DNA of 64,000 bases, taken from positions 62,001 through 126,000 of the forward strand of contig CAVTEM010000008.1 of the NCBI GenBank assembly GCA_963733845.1, in the 5' to 3' direction. A program made the translations under genes and the position numbers. Below the pieces are notes generated by a model. It ran no database searches and was not told the origin of the DNA. It was given only the letters and a program-made list of their open reading frames with translations. The DNA comes from DATFQE01 sp963733845 (GTDB lineage Bacteria; Actinomycetota; Thermoleophilia; Gaiellales; Gaiellaceae). Within the stretch, counting starts at the first letter, position 1; each line of letters starts with the position of its first letter. Shown piece by piece: positions 18,060 through 27,443 of the stretch.

Positions 18060-18713
18060 GTGACCATCGGCGACACCCTCAAGAGCCTCCTGGTCGGCCG
18101 CGGCCGACCCGTCGCCGGAACGGTCTACGGGACGATCGTCGTGATGGCGACCATCGCCGCGGGGTCGCGCGGCGAGCACACGGACACCGCGAGGCTTGCG
18201 ATTCTCGCGGGCGGCACCGTGCTCGTGCTCTGGCTCGCGCACGTGTATTCGGACGTGCTCGCGGAGAGCCTGGAGCGCAGCCGGCGGCTGGACGTCGCCG
18301 AGTTCGCCGATGTCGCCCGTCACGAGCTTGCGATTCCGTTGGCGGCGCTGGCTCCGGTCGCCATGCTCGTCCTCGGAGCTTTCGGCGTTTTCGGGGAGCA
18401 AACCGCCGTCCGCCTCGCGCTCGGCTTCGGCGTTGCGACGCTCGCGTTCCAGGGCGCCCGCTATGCCGCGCTCGAACGCCTCAGCCGGGTGGAAACGGCC
18501 GTCTCGGTTGCGCTGAACGTGCTGCTCGGGCTGGTGATCGTCGGCCTCGAGGCTGCGCTCGCGCGAGCTGCCGGGCTGCGCTGCTCGCCCCGAGGCGGCG
18601 TCCTCAGTCGCGCCACGCTACGCGTCCCAAATACACGGAGCGCTCCCTGCGTCCTTGCCTCGGAACGACCATCGCAGCCCGACGACGAGCAACCTTCCAC
18701 CAAGCCCTCCTAG
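18060..18713 (+). CDS. Multi-helix membrane protein, function unknown
   Basis: 217 aa from GTG 18060 with about five hydrophobic helices in the first 165 residues and conserved-looking His/Asp positions (HTDTARLAIL, LAHVYSDVLAESLE). The final about 50 residues are Arg/Ser/Pro-rich without structure and may be read in a wrong frame. Its stop overlaps the convergent AI-2E transporter stop by 4 bp. No family recognised. Confidence 0.5.
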   Translation: MTIGDTLKSLLVGRGRPVAGTVYGTIVVMATIAAGSRGEHTDTARLAILAGGTVLVLWLAHVYSDVLAESLERSRRLDVAEFADVARHELAIPLAALAPVAMLVLGAFGVFGEQTAVRLALGFGVATLAFQGARYAALERLSRVETAVSVALNVLLGLVIVGLEAALARAAGLRCSPRGGVLSRATLRVPNTRSAPCVLASERPSQPDDEQPSTKPS

Positions 18714-19786
18714 GCCGCGCCGGTCGCGGCCGCCTTGGCCTCGGCCACCTTGGCGCGCCTGGCCTTCGTCAGCTCCTGCACGAAGATCTGGATCATCGCG
18801 GCCAGGGGAACGGCCGTGAGGGCGCCGAGGACCCCGAGCAGCGCGCCGAAGAGCGTCACCGCCACGATGATGAAGAAGGCCGACAGGTTGACCGCCTTGC
18901 CCTGGATCTTCGGCGTGAGCAGGTTGTTCTCGACCTGCTGGTACACGAGCACGACCACGAGCATGATCAGGGCGGCCGCGATGCCCTCCTCCGCCCAGAG
19001 CGTGGGCACCAGGACGAAGCCGGCGATCGTCGCGCCGAGGTTCGGGATCATGTCGAGCAATCCGGCGATCACGCCGAGCGCGATCGCGTAGCTCGAGCCG
19101 AGGATCCAGGCCGTCACGCCCTGGGTCGTCCCGGCGATCGTCGCGATCACGACCACGCCGATCGCCCAGCGCGACACCGACTCGGTCACGCGCTCCCACA
19201 CGCCCAGCCAGCGCTCGTCTTCGCCGGGCATGAGCACGCTCGCGAACGATCGCTTCAGGTTGGAGATGTCGGTGAGCAGGAAGAGGCAGATGAACAGGAT
19301 CGAGAACGAGGCGACGAAGATCGCGAAGAAGTCGCCTGCGATCCCCAGGATCTTCGAGATCGTGTCGGGCATCGAGACGGAGGCTTGCTCGGCGCCGGAC
19401 TGGACGTTCTCCGCCGCGCCCGAGTCGCCCAGCCACGAGAGCTCGTCCGAGTCGCGGAGCTGCTCGACCGTCTGCGGCAGCTCCTGGACGAAGTCGCGCA
19501 CGGAGCCCACCAGCGGCGCGAGCAGCAGTAGGGCGAGGACGACGACCAGGAGGGCCACGCCCAGCACCGTGACCGTGGCGGCGAGCCCGCGGGAGAGGCC
19601 CGTCTTGCGCTCCACGATCCGTACCGGGAACTCGAACACCAGCGCGAGGAAGATGCCGACGAAGACGATCAGGAACACATCACCGATCGCTGCGAAAGCG
19701 GCCAGCACGCCGATCGCCGCGGCCACGATCAAGATCGTCCGCATCGGGATCAGGAGCTCGACGCGCCTCGACTCCGGAGCGCTCAC
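18710..19786 (-). CDS. AI-2E family (PerM/UPF0118) membrane transporter
   Basis: 358 aa from GTG 19786, with about eight membrane helices. The family pattern is clear: two N-terminal helices, a soluble segment around residues 80-140, then LLDMIPNLGATIAG, YQQVENNLLTPKIQGKAVNL and GALLGVLGALTAVPLAA. Members export small molecules or act as cation/proton exchangers; substrate not deducible. It starts 7 bp after the SHOCT protein stop, so the two form an operon. Confidence 0.92.
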   Translation of the reverse strand: MSAPESRRVELLIPMRTILIVAAAIGVLAAFAAIGDVFLIVFVGIFLALVFEFPVRIVERKTGLSRGLAATVTVLGVALLVVVLALLLLAPLVGSVRDFVQELPQTVEQLRDSDELSWLGDSGAAENVQSGAEQASVSMPDTISKILGIAGDFFAIFVASFSILFICLFLLTDISNLKRSFASVLMPGEDERWLGVWERVTESVSRWAIGVVVIATIAGTTQGVTAWILGSSYAIALGVIAGLLDMIPNLGATIAGFVLVPTLWAEEGIAAALIMLVVVLVYQQVENNLLTPKIQGKAVNLSAFFIIVAVTLFGALLGVLGALTAVPLAAMIQIFVQELTKARRAKVAEAKAAATGAA

Positions 19787-19793
19787 CGGCCCC

Positions 19794-21098
19794 CTATTCC
19801 TCGGAAAGCGCGGCCTTCTCCGCCGCGTACTCCTCGTCGCTCAGTGCGCCCTCGTCGTGCAGGCGGGCCAAGCGCTCCAGCTTCGCCACGCGGTCCTCCG
19901 CGCCGGACCGGCTCCGGCCACGCCCGACGGTCCGCTTCAACGCGCCGACCGGGTCGGGAGCAGCCGGTGACGGCACCTCGCGCGCCGTCTGGCGCCGCAA
20001 CAGCTCGACCCCGACAGCGAGGACGGCAGCGGCCGCGACCATCAGCTGCACGCGGCTCGTCTGGACCGTCGGCTGCCACCAGAGCAGGAGCAGGAACAGG
20101 AAGGCGGCCGCGCCGAACGCGATCTCCGGGCGGGCGAGGTACGGGGCGAGCGCCTTCCTGGCGCCGACCCCGCTCTGCGAGGTACCGGCCAGCCAGGCTG
20201 CCACGAGCACGATCACGCCGAGTCCGACGAGGGTGAAGCCGCCGTCGCGGAGCTGTGCGGTGAGGATGTCCCAGGCATCCTGCACGGCGGGCCGCACGGT
20301 CTCCGACTGCACCAGATCGTCGACGACGTAGTTGCCGGCAAGCCTGCGCACGACGAGCACGAGGAAACCAGCGAGGATCGATCCGAAGGCGATCAGTCGC
20401 AGGATCGAGAGCCGGCGCCCCCGCGCGATCCAGAGGGCGACTCCGAAGAGCGCGATCGGCAGCACCCAGAGCCAGCTGCCGAGGAACTTGAGCCCCTGCG
20501 TCAGGTTCTGCGCCGTCTCGAGCTGATCGGCCTGCATGATCTCGATGCGGCCGGCGTCCGGGCCGAAGCGCTCGGCGACGTCGCCGATGATGGCGACCCG
20601 CTCGCCCAGCTGGATCATGAGCGGCTGCAGGTCGAGAACGACCACACCCTCTTCGGTGCTCACCGGGCCCGTGTCGTCCTCGAGCACGTCGATCAGCTGC
20701 CGGTGCGCGCGCGTCACGGTACTCACCCACAGCGCCTGCACGCGCGGGCGCTCGAGCATGCGCACGGCCGCCCGGTCCGAGAACTCGCGTAGGCCGGCGG
20801 CCGCCGGGCCGGCGAGGCCCTTCGTCTCGGGCGGGAGCCGCCGCTCGAGCTCCGCCTGCACGTCGACGTTCGCGTACAGCTGGTCGACGAGCGCCGCGGC
20901 TACCTCGTCGCGGATCTGCTTGTCGGCGATCAGCTCGCTGGCGGTCTCCGAGACCGTGTCCGTGTCGAGCGCCTGGAAGCGGATGAAGCCCGCCAGCAGG
21001 CTGACGACCACGAGCAGGACCGCCACGACGACGATGCCCCGAGCGAGAGCGATGCGCACGGGGCCTTTTATCGCAGCCGCCGGACGTCGGGGAATCAC
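19794..21098 (-). CDS. SHOCT-domain multi-pass membrane protein
   Basis: 434 aa. One N-terminal membrane helix, an extracytoplasmic segment of about 180 residues, four to five further helices (about 215-375), then a cytoplasmic end with a SHOCT motif (AKLERLARLHDEGALSDEEYAAEKAAL), a short oligomerisation module. Upstream and co-transcribed with the AI-2E transporter. GTG 21098 lies in the MalT-box-like site at 21093-21113. Function unknown; no enzyme motif seen. Confidence 0.8.
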   Translation of the reverse strand: MIPRRPAAAIKGPVRIALARGIVVVAVLLVVVSLLAGFIRFQALDTDTVSETASELIADKQIRDEVAAALVDQLYANVDVQAELERRLPPETKGLAGPAAAGLREFSDRAAVRMLERPRVQALWVSTVTRAHRQLIDVLEDDTGPVSTEEGVVVLDLQPLMIQLGERVAIIGDVAERFGPDAGRIEIMQADQLETAQNLTQGLKFLGSWLWVLPIALFGVALWIARGRRLSILRLIAFGSILAGFLVLVVRRLAGNYVVDDLVQSETVRPAVQDAWDILTAQLRDGGFTLVGLGVIVLVAAWLAGTSQSGVGARKALAPYLARPEIAFGAAAFLFLLLLWWQPTVQTSRVQLMVAAAAVLAVGVELLRRQTAREVPSPAAPDPVGALKRTVGRGRSRSGAEDRVAKLERLARLHDEGALSDEEYAAEKAALSEE

Positions 21099-21113
21099 AC
21101 CATCGGGATGAAG
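21093..21113. promoter_or_regulatory. GGRTGA-type inverted repeat, copy 1
   Basis: AATCACACCATCGGGATGAA contains an imperfect TCAC half-site and GGGATGA. It overlaps the start of the minus-strand SHOCT gene and lies about 65 bp before the small broken reading frame at 21177. One of the weaker members of the set. Confidence 0.35.
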
Positions 21114-21176
21114 TGCCGTCCGAGCGCAGCTGCGAAGATTTCGCGATCGGGGGTCTACTGACGCACGGAGGAACGA

Positions 21177-21318
21177 TGGCCACGCGGGAAACCAGCGGCT
21201 GGACGGCCGGTTCGTCGTCGTCGCCGACGTGATGCTGATTCGACGACGAATACTTCGTCGTGGCGACCTCGTACGCGCGCTCTGCGCCTACAACCGCGAA
21301 GCGGCGGGCACCAAATAG
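21177..21318 (+). pseudogene. Possible short gene broken by indels
   Basis: ATG 21177 has a good ribosome site (GGAGG) but the frame stops after 18 codons. Neighbouring frames continue with strongly G/C-ending codons (RLDGRFVVVADV, then FDDEYFVVATSYA, then CAYNREAAGTK and TAG at 21316). This looks like a protein of about 45 aa with two or three indels. The leader cggaggaacgatggcc is identical to that of the LuxR gene at 22120. Weak evidence; could be chance. Confidence 0.25.
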
Positions 21319-21332
21319 ACGCGCCGGCCCGG

Positions 21333-22043
21333 CTGATCTACGTCGGGCACGCGACCGTCCTGATCGAACTGGACGGGATCCGGCTGCTGACGGATCCCGT
21401 CCTTCGTATGCGCGTGCTGCATTTGCGCCGGCGGGTCGCCCTCGCCCCGGGAGCGCTCCAGGACCTCTCTGCAGCGCTCGTCTCCCACGCGCACTACGAC
21501 CACCTCGACCTGCCCTCGCTCCGGCAGCTCGGTCGCGAGCTCCCCATCGTCGCCCCGACCGGGACGCGAAGGATCCTGCGCGGCTTCCGTGACATCCGCG
21601 AGGTGGACGTGGGCGACGAGGTGCGCTTCGGAGACGTGACCGTCACCGCCACGCCCGCCGAGCACGCGAGCTCGCGCATCACGGCACGCTCAACCCGGTC
21701 GGTCGGGTACGTGATCGCCGGCTCGCGCCGGATCTACTTCGCCGGGGACACGGATCTCTTCGAGGGCATGGCGGAGCTCGGCGGCTCGCTCGACGTGGCG
21801 CTCTTGCCCGTCGCCGGCTGGGGCTCGAAGGTAGGCCCCGGCCACCTCGACCCCGAGCGGGCGGCGCGCGCGCTGCAGCTCCTGAAGCCGCGGCTGGCGG
21901 TGCCGATCCACTGGGGAACGCTCTCGCTTCTCACCAAGGCTGCGGCCACCGAGGCTCCCGAGAGGTTCCGGAGCCTGGCCGCGGAGCTCGCGCCGGAGGT
22001 CGAAGTGCGCGTCGTCCAGCCCGGCGAGACCCTCGCGTTGTAG
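21333..22043 (+). CDS. MBL-fold metal-dependent hydrolase (UlaG/RomA-like)
   Basis: Metallo-beta-lactamase-fold hydrolase of about 236 aa. The opening strand YVGHATVLIELDG-x-RLLTDPV is typical, followed by the metal-binding HAHYDHLD, AEHAS, FAGDTD and IHWG motifs. The start is unclear: homology begins at about 21333, but no ATG or GTG with a ribosome site is there, and the first ATG (21408) would cut off the first strands, so an upstream indel is likely. Substrate could be a phosphodiester or lactone. It precedes the LuxR regulator by 76 bp. Confidence 0.85.
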   Translation: MIYVGHATVLIELDGIRLLTDPVLRMRVLHLRRRVALAPGALQDLSAALVSHAHYDHLDLPSLRQLGRELPIVAPTGTRRILRGFRDIREVDVGDEVRFGDVTVTATPAEHASSRITARSTRSVGYVIAGSRRIYFAGDTDLFEGMAELGGSLDVALLPVAGWGSKVGPGHLDPERAARALQLLKPRLAVPIHWGTLSLLTKAAATEAPERFRSLAAELAPEVEVRVVQPGETLAL

Positions 22044-22087
22044 CCCGCCGAGTCGCCCGAGATTTGCGCTTCAGGTGGTGCGGCACC

Positions 22088-22093
22088 TAGTTT
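22088..22093 (+). promoter_or_regulatory. Putative -10 element (TAGTTT) for the LuxR/MalT-like gene
   Basis: TAGTTT fits TANNNT and lies 26 bp before ATG 22120. CTTCAGGTGGTG occupies the -35 area. Pattern only. Confidence 0.3.
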
Positions 22094-22119
22094 GTGCGCG
22101 GGGGTCAGACGGAGGAACG

Positions 22120-24546
22120 ATGGCCGGACGTGGCCGTTCGGAAACATCGCAGCGCTCTAAAAGCCCAGCAGCCTCGAGTGTCAGGACCCGGCAGGGAGAG
22201 CCGCCCGCGTTCGAGCTTCTGCGCTCGAAGCTCGACGTGCCTCCGCTCCGGCCCGGCCTCGTTCCCAGATCCGGGCTGATCGAGCGCCTCGCGCGCGCCC
22301 GCAACCGACGTTACGTCAGCGTGGTCGCACCACCCGGTTACGGGAAGACGACGGCGCTCGGGCAGTGGGCGGCGACCGACGAGCGCCAGTTCGCCTGGGT
22401 GTCGCTCGACCACCGCGACAACGACCCCGTCGTGCTCATGACGTACGTCGCCGAGGCCCTGAACGTCGACGGCACGGTCGACCCCACGGTCTTCAAGGCG
22501 CTCAGGGCGCCGGGAGACTCGCTCTGGACCTACGGGCTCCCTCGGCTGGGCGCGACGCTGGCCGCGAGGAGAGAGCCGGTAGTGCTCGTGCTGGACGACG
22601 TGCACGAGCTCGAGGACCCCGACTGCCTGGATGCGCTGGCAGCTCTGTTCGCTCACGTGCCGCGAGGGTCGAAGCTCGTGCTCTCGGGGCGAGCGGAGCC
22701 TCGCCTCGGGCTCGCGAGGCTGCGCGCGACCGGCGAGCTGCTGGAGCTGTCGGTGCCTGCGCTCGCGCTGACCGACACAGAGGCCTTCGGCCTGCTGACG
22801 GCCGCCGGCCTGACGGTGACGGCGGGCCAGGCCAAGGCGCTCAACGACCGCGCCGAAGGCTGGGCCGCGGGCCTGTACCTCGCCGCGCTCTCGCTGGACG
22901 GCACGGCCGATGCCGACGCGCTGAAAGCCTTCGCCGGTGACGACCGCTTCGTGACGGATTATTTCCGCGCGGAGCACCTCGGGCGGCTCGGCGCGGACCA
23001 GGTCGAGTTTCTGACCCGCACGGCGATCCTCGACCGCATGAGCGGGCCGCTCTGCGACGCCTTGCTCGAGCGCAGCGACTCGGCGCTCATGCTCGAGGCG
23101 CTCGAAGCCGCGAACCTCTTCGTCGTCCCCCTCGACCACAGGCGCCAGTGGTTCCGCTACCACCACCTGCTCCAGGAGATGCTGGCGGCCGAGCTGGAGC
23201 GCCGAGAGCCCGAGCTTCCGGCGCTACTGAATCGCCGCGCGGCGATCTGGTGTGAGGAGAACGACGACCCGGCCGCGGCGATCGAGTACTGGGCTGCGTC
23301 CGGCGACACCGACGAGCTGGCACGGGCCTTCACGACTTGGGCCTTCCCCTTCTACCGCAGCGGACGCGTGACAACGGTCGAGCGCTGGCTGGCCAAGTTC
23401 GACGACCCCCAGGTGCTCGAAGCCCATCCCGCCGTCGCCGTCTACGGCGTCTGGATCCACAACCTGCGCGGCCGGCCCGAGCTCGCGGAGCGCTGGGCCG
23501 TCGCCGTCGAGCGCGCAGAGCACGAGAAGCCGATGCCGGACGGGAGCCCGTGGTCCAGCTGGGCTGCGACGGTGAGCGCGCTGCTCTGCCGCAGCGGGAT
23601 CGAGAGCATGGAGGCCGATGCCGCGAAGGCGGTCGCCGGGCTCACGGCTACGAGCCCGTGGCGGCCGATTGCGCTGCTGCTCGAAAGCATCGCGGTGCTA
23701 CTCGGCGGCGACACCGAGCGCGCCGACGGGATGCTCGCGGCGGCGGCCGAGGCGGCTGCCGGCAACGGCGCCACGTACGCCGGGGTCGTCGCACACGCCG
23801 AGCGTGCCCTGATCGCGCTCGCACGGGGAGACGTGACCGCCGCGGAGACCGAGGTCACGCTGGCGAGCGCCTTCGTCGGCGACACACCGTCGGCCGACTA
23901 CGTCGTCACCGGGTTGCTCTTCGCTGCGAGCGCGCGCCTGGCGATCGCACGCGGGCTCCGCGCCCAGGCTCGCGAGGCGCTCGCCAATGCGCAGCGAATC
24001 CGCCCCATGCTCACCTACGCTCTCCCCTGGTACTCGGTTCAGTGTCGGCTCGAGCTCGCGACGGCGCACCTCGACCTGGCCGACCCGAGGGGAGCAGCGA
24101 CGCTCTACCACGAAGCCGACGACATCCTGCGCAGGCGGCCCAGCATCGGCACGCTCGCGCAGCAAGCCGAGGACGTGCGCGGCCGGTTGACCGAAGTTCC
24201 ACAGGAGGCTTCGGGCTGGGCCTCGACCCTCACGGCCGCGGAGCTCCGCCTCCTGCCGCTGCTCACGACGCACCTCTCCTTCCGTGAGATCGCGGAGCGG
24301 CTCTTCGTCTCGCGTAACACGGTCAAGACGCAGGCGATCTCGGTCTATCGCAAGCTCGACGCCTCCAGCCGGAGCGAGGCGATCGCACGCGCCACCGAAC
24401 TCGGGCTCGTCGACTCGCCGCCAGGCCGCGCAGGTGCCGGGTTTCACCCCCTCGGGGTGATGCGCCCGGCCGGTACTCCAGGTCGGATGAACTCGACCAT
24501 AGGTGGACGACTACCGAGCAACGCTGCGAAGGCTCGCGGTTCGTGA
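22120..24546 (+). CDS. MalT/LAL-type LuxR-family transcriptional activator
   Basis: 808-aa ATP-dependent regulator. A short N-terminus precedes an AAA/STAND ATPase domain with Walker A A70-P-P-G-Y-G-K-T-T78 and a Walker B-like VLVLDDVHEL. Next come a winged-helix segment, a TPR-like sensor region (about 350-690) and a C-terminal LuxR helix-turn-helix (LTAAELRLLPLL...REIAERLFVSRNTVKTQAISVYRKL, about 703-765). ATG 22120 follows GGAGG. Proteins of this type need an inducer and ATP and bind GGATGA-like boxes in E. coli MalT. The last about 45 residues after the HTH look unstructured, and the next gene starts inside this region. Could drive the GGRTGA repeats in this window (inference). Confidence 0.93.
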   Translation: MAGRGRSETSQRSKSPAASSVRTRQGEPPAFELLRSKLDVPPLRPGLVPRSGLIERLARARNRRYVSVVAPPGYGKTTALGQWAATDERQFAWVSLDHRDNDPVVLMTYVAEALNVDGTVDPTVFKALRAPGDSLWTYGLPRLGATLAARREPVVLVLDDVHELEDPDCLDALAALFAHVPRGSKLVLSGRAEPRLGLARLRATGELLELSVPALALTDTEAFGLLTAAGLTVTAGQAKALNDRAEGWAAGLYLAALSLDGTADADALKAFAGDDRFVTDYFRAEHLGRLGADQVEFLTRTAILDRMSGPLCDALLERSDSALMLEALEAANLFVVPLDHRRQWFRYHHLLQEMLAAELERREPELPALLNRRAAIWCEENDDPAAAIEYWAASGDTDELARAFTTWAFPFYRSGRVTTVERWLAKFDDPQVLEAHPAVAVYGVWIHNLRGRPELAERWAVAVERAEHEKPMPDGSPWSSWAATVSALLCRSGIESMEADAAKAVAGLTATSPWRPIALLLESIAVLLGGDTERADGMLAAAAEAAAGNGATYAGVVAHAERALIALARGDVTAAETEVTLASAFVGDTPSADYVVTGLLFAASARLAIARGLRAQAREALANAQRIRPMLTYALPWYSVQCRLELATAHLDLADPRGAATLYHEADDILRRRPSIGTLAQQAEDVRGRLTEVPQEASGWASTLTAAELRLLPLLTTHLSFREIAERLFVSRNTVKTQAISVYRKLDASSRSEAIARATELGLVDSPPGRAGAGFHPLGVMRPAGTPGRMNSTIGGRLPSNAAKARGS
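24443..24463 (+). promoter_or_regulatory. GGRTGA-type inverted repeat, copy 2
   Basis: TTTCACCCCCTCGGGGTGATG is a near-perfect palindrome (TCACCCC / GGGGTGA) 40 bp before the GTG of the small AhpD-like gene at 24503, inside the 3' end of the LuxR frame. Another GGATGA half-site follows at about 24485. Confidence 0.55.
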
Positions 24547-24856
24547 CGACCGCCTGATCGACGCGCTACTCGGGAGCGAACGTGACAGCGTGCCCAACTC
24601 GGGCCTCGACGAGCGCTCGCACGCGCTGGCCCGGATCGGGTCGTTGATCGCGCTGGACGCCACGCCCGCCGCGTACATGTGCGCGGTGGAGGCCGCAGTC
24701 GGCGCCGGCGTCACGTACCAGCAGATCGTCGGCGCTCTGATCGCGGTCATCCCGGTCGTGGGTGTCGCCCGCGTGGTCTCGGCGGCTCCGAACCTCGGGC
24801 TGGCGCTCGGCTACGACGTAGGCGAGGCCGTCGAGCAAGCCGCCAAGCCCGCCTAG
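24503..24856 (+). CDS. Small carboxymuconolactone decarboxylase-like protein
   Basis: 117 aa from GTG 24503. All-helical, with the family's conserved C-terminal helix pair (VTYQQIVGALIAVIPVVGVARVVSAAPNLGLALGY). The CxxC motif is absent: the equivalent helix reads AAYMCAVEAAVGAG with a single Cys and no His, so AhpD-type redox chemistry is unlikely. It overlaps the LuxR 3' end by 44 bp and has its own GGRTGA palindrome upstream, suggesting it is controlled by that regulator type. Confidence 0.75.
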   Translation: MDDYRATLRRLAVRDDRLIDALLGSERDSVPNSGLDERSHALARIGSLIALDATPAAYMCAVEAAVGAGVTYQQIVGALIAVIPVVGVARVVSAAPNLGLALGYDVGEAVEQAAKPA

Positions 24857-24892
24857 CCCGCGCTCGCGTCTTCGCCTCGCTACCGGCCACCC

Positions 24893-27265
24893 CTACTGCC
24901 GGGCCATCGCAATCGTCAGCCGCTCCTCGGGACCGATGAGGTGGTCCGGCATCCTCGGCGTCGTCGCCGAGGTCGAGCTGCGACCCACAGCACCCGGCCG
25001 TTGAACGCGGTCGCACCCTCGGCGATGTCGTCGGTGACGGGGGTGGCGCTGTCGGAGCCGATGTCGGTCGTCTCGTCGGCGGAGAAGAGCCATCGGCACC
25101 GTCGCCTCCACGCGCCCTTCGCCGACCTTGCTCGCCGTCGAGATACAGGCTGATGTCTCCGCCCTTGCCGAGCCCGCCGCCGTCATAGGCGAACTCCACC
25201 CGGACCTGGTGTTCGCCGGCGGGGATAGGATCGTCGCCGTAGACCTTGAACTGCTGCAGCCCGAAGAGGTTGTAGCAGTAGGCGGGCTGCCGCTCGTTCG
25301 AGTAAGAGCGTCACCCGCCGAAGGCGCCTCCCTGCGCGATGATCACGCCCTGCGGCGCCGCTCCTCCGGGACGACGATCTGCGGCGGTCACCGCGTGCGA
25401 CTTGTTCTTGAGCACGACGACCGAGTTCTCCGAGAGGCGGCCCATGCCGCCGAAGAGGAGCTGGCGGGTTCCGCGAACCAGTTGCGGCCGGCCCGCGAGA
25501 TCGGGGTTGAAGCGTTCGCCCGGCGGTCGTCGAGCGGCAGGACGTTGTACTTCGCCGCTTCGATCAGGAACAACGTCTGCAGCTCGCTGAGCTTCTCCGG
25601 GTGCTCCGCGGAGAGGTCATGCGCCTGCGTCCAGTCGTCCGGGCCGTAGAGCTCCCAGACGTCCGCGTCGATGGCGGGTTCTCCACCATCACCCAGGGAG
25701 TGCTGTGCCGCGTGACGGCGGTCCAGCCCTTGTGGTAGATGCCGCGGTTGCAGAACATCTCGAAGTACTGCGTCTCGCGACGTTCCGGCGAGGAGGCATC
25801 GTCGAAGGAAGGCGCCATCGAGACGCCGTGCAGCGGCATCTGCTGGATCCCGTGGACGAACGTGGGCTCGGGAACGCCGGCCGCATCGAGGACGGTCGCG
25901 GCGACGTCGATGACGTGGTGGAACTGTGTCCGCACCTCGCCCTTCGCCTCGATGCCCTTCGGCCAGTGCACGATCGTGCCGTTGCGCGTGCCGCCCCAGT
26001 GCGATGCGACCTGCTTCGTCCATTGGAACGGCGCGTCCATGGCGTGCGCCCAGCCAACTGCGTAGTGGTTGTAGGCCTTCGGGCCCGCCGAAGTCCGCGA
26101 TCCGTGAGGTCATGAAATCGACCGTCTCCAGGCCGTACGCGCCGTTCAGGACGATCAGCTCGTTGAAGCACCCGTTCGGCGTGCCCTCGGCCGAGGCGCC
26201 GTTGTCGCCGATGATCACGTAGACCAGCGTGTCGTCGAGGATCTCGAGCTCGGCGAGCGCGTCGATCAGCCGGCCGACGTGATGGTCGGTGTGCTCCAGG
26301 AAGCCGGCATACACCTCCATCTGGCGCGCGAAGACCGGCTTCATGTCGTCAGGTGTGTCGTCCCAGGCCGGGATCTCATCCGGCCGCGCGGTCAGCTCGG
26401 CATCTGCCGGGATCACGCCGAGCTCCTTCTGGCGGGCGAGCGTCTGCTCGCGCAGCTCGTCCCAGCCCTGGTCGAACTTGCCCTTGTACTTCGCCGACCA
26501 CTCCTCGGGCACATGGTGTGGCGCGTGGGTGGCGCCGGGTGCGTAGTAGACGAAGAACGGCTTGTCGGACATCAGCGCCTTCTGCTCGCGCACCCACTCG
26601 ATCGCGCGGTCTGTCATGTCCTCGGTGAAGTGGTAGCCCTGAGCCGCGGTGCGGTCGGGCTCGATCGGCACGGTGTCGCGGTAGATCGCGGGCGCGTACT
26701 GGTTCGTCTCGCCGCCGATGAAGCCGTAGAAGTGCTCGAATCCGCCGCCGCCCGTCGGCCAGGCGTCGAAGGGGCCCAGCGGGCTCGTCTCCCACACCGG
26801 GACCTCGTGGCACTTGCCGAACTGCGCCGTCGAGTAGCCGTTCAGCTTGAGCGTCTCGGCGAGGGGCGCCGCGGTCTTCGGGCGGATCGAGTTGTAGCCG
26901 GGCGCCGAGGTCGCGATCTCCGTGATCCCGCCCATGCCGACGGCGTGGTGGTTCCGCCCGGTGAGGAGTGCCTGCCTGGTGGGCGAGCAAAGCGCCGTCG
27001 TGTGAAAGCGGTTGTACTTCAGCCCGTTGCCGGCGAGCCGCTCGAAGGTCGGGGTCTGGCACGGGCCACCGAAGGCCGACGAGCAGCCGAAGCCGGCGTC
27101 GTCGATGAGGATGACGAGCACGTTCGGTGCGCCTTCGGGCGGCCGCAGCGGCTCGATGGGCGGGAACGACGTGTCGGGATTCTTCGCGTCGTATGTCGTG
27201 ATTCCGACGTGCTGCGGGTCCGGGATCGGCAGGACCTGACGCGGCGGCTGCGAGCTCTCGGGCAT
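24893..27265 (-). pseudogene. Arylsulfatase with at least five frame changes
   Basis: Type I sulfatase of about 785 residues if repaired. Metal-binding IDDAGFG, the formylglycine motif C93-S-P-T-R (the Cys converted by FGE), DKPFFVYYAPGATHAPHH and IGDNGAS are all in the first frame. The frame changes at about 26083 (resuming YNHYAVGWAHAMDAPFQW), 25680, 25517 (ERFNPDLAGRPQL) and 25375-25350, with more to the stop at 24893 (DHLIGPEERLTIAMARQ). The density is far above that of other genes in the window, so real decay is plausible. It would hydrolyse sulfate esters, possibly outside the cytoplasm. A matching FGE is at 60902. Its upstream region carries GGRTGA half-sites and is partly duplicated at 30085-30215. 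Confidence 0.85.
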
Positions 27266-27365
27266 GACGCCTCCTGGTTGCGGCTTTGCCGACCAAGGCT
27301 CTCTGCCTGCCGTCCGTGCCTCATCGCCCAGATTGGATGAACCTCGCCTTCACCCACACTCCCAG
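27240..27365 (-). repeat. Arylsulfatase 5' end and upstream region, copy A
   Basis: Start region and upstream of the sulfatase resemble 30085-30215. The shared block cctcatcgcccagattggatgaacctcgc is identical in both, as is the GCCTCCTGGTTG ribosome-site region. The spacing between the copies is 2.8 kb. Confidence 0.7.
27335..27355 (-). promoter_or_regulatory. GGRTGA half-sites upstream of the arylsulfatase, copy 3
   Basis: GGATGA (27335-27340) and TCACCC (27350-27355) face outward, about 70-90 bp before the sulfatase ATG at 27265. The same pair occurs at 30191-30211. Confidence 0.4.
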
Positions 27366-27395
27366 CGTGGCGCAGCGTCCTTGCCGACCGGCGAA

Positions 27396-27443
27396 GCGGA
27401 CGATGGGATTCGAACCGACGACCCTTGGCTTGGGAAGCCACGA
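27396..27443 (-). pseudogene. 3' half of a tRNA-Gly(CCC)-like gene
   Basis: On the minus strand, an anticodon loop TTCCCAA (anticodon CCC) flanked by GGC/GCC is followed by a T-arm containing GGTTCGAATCC and the acceptor strand CGTCCGC. The 5' half is missing: no GCGGACG, D-arm or first acceptor strand lies upstream, and stem mismatches are present. No CCA is encoded. A tRNA piece from anticodon loop to 3' end is the usual footprint of site-specific integration, but no integrase is nearby. Confidence 0.6.
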
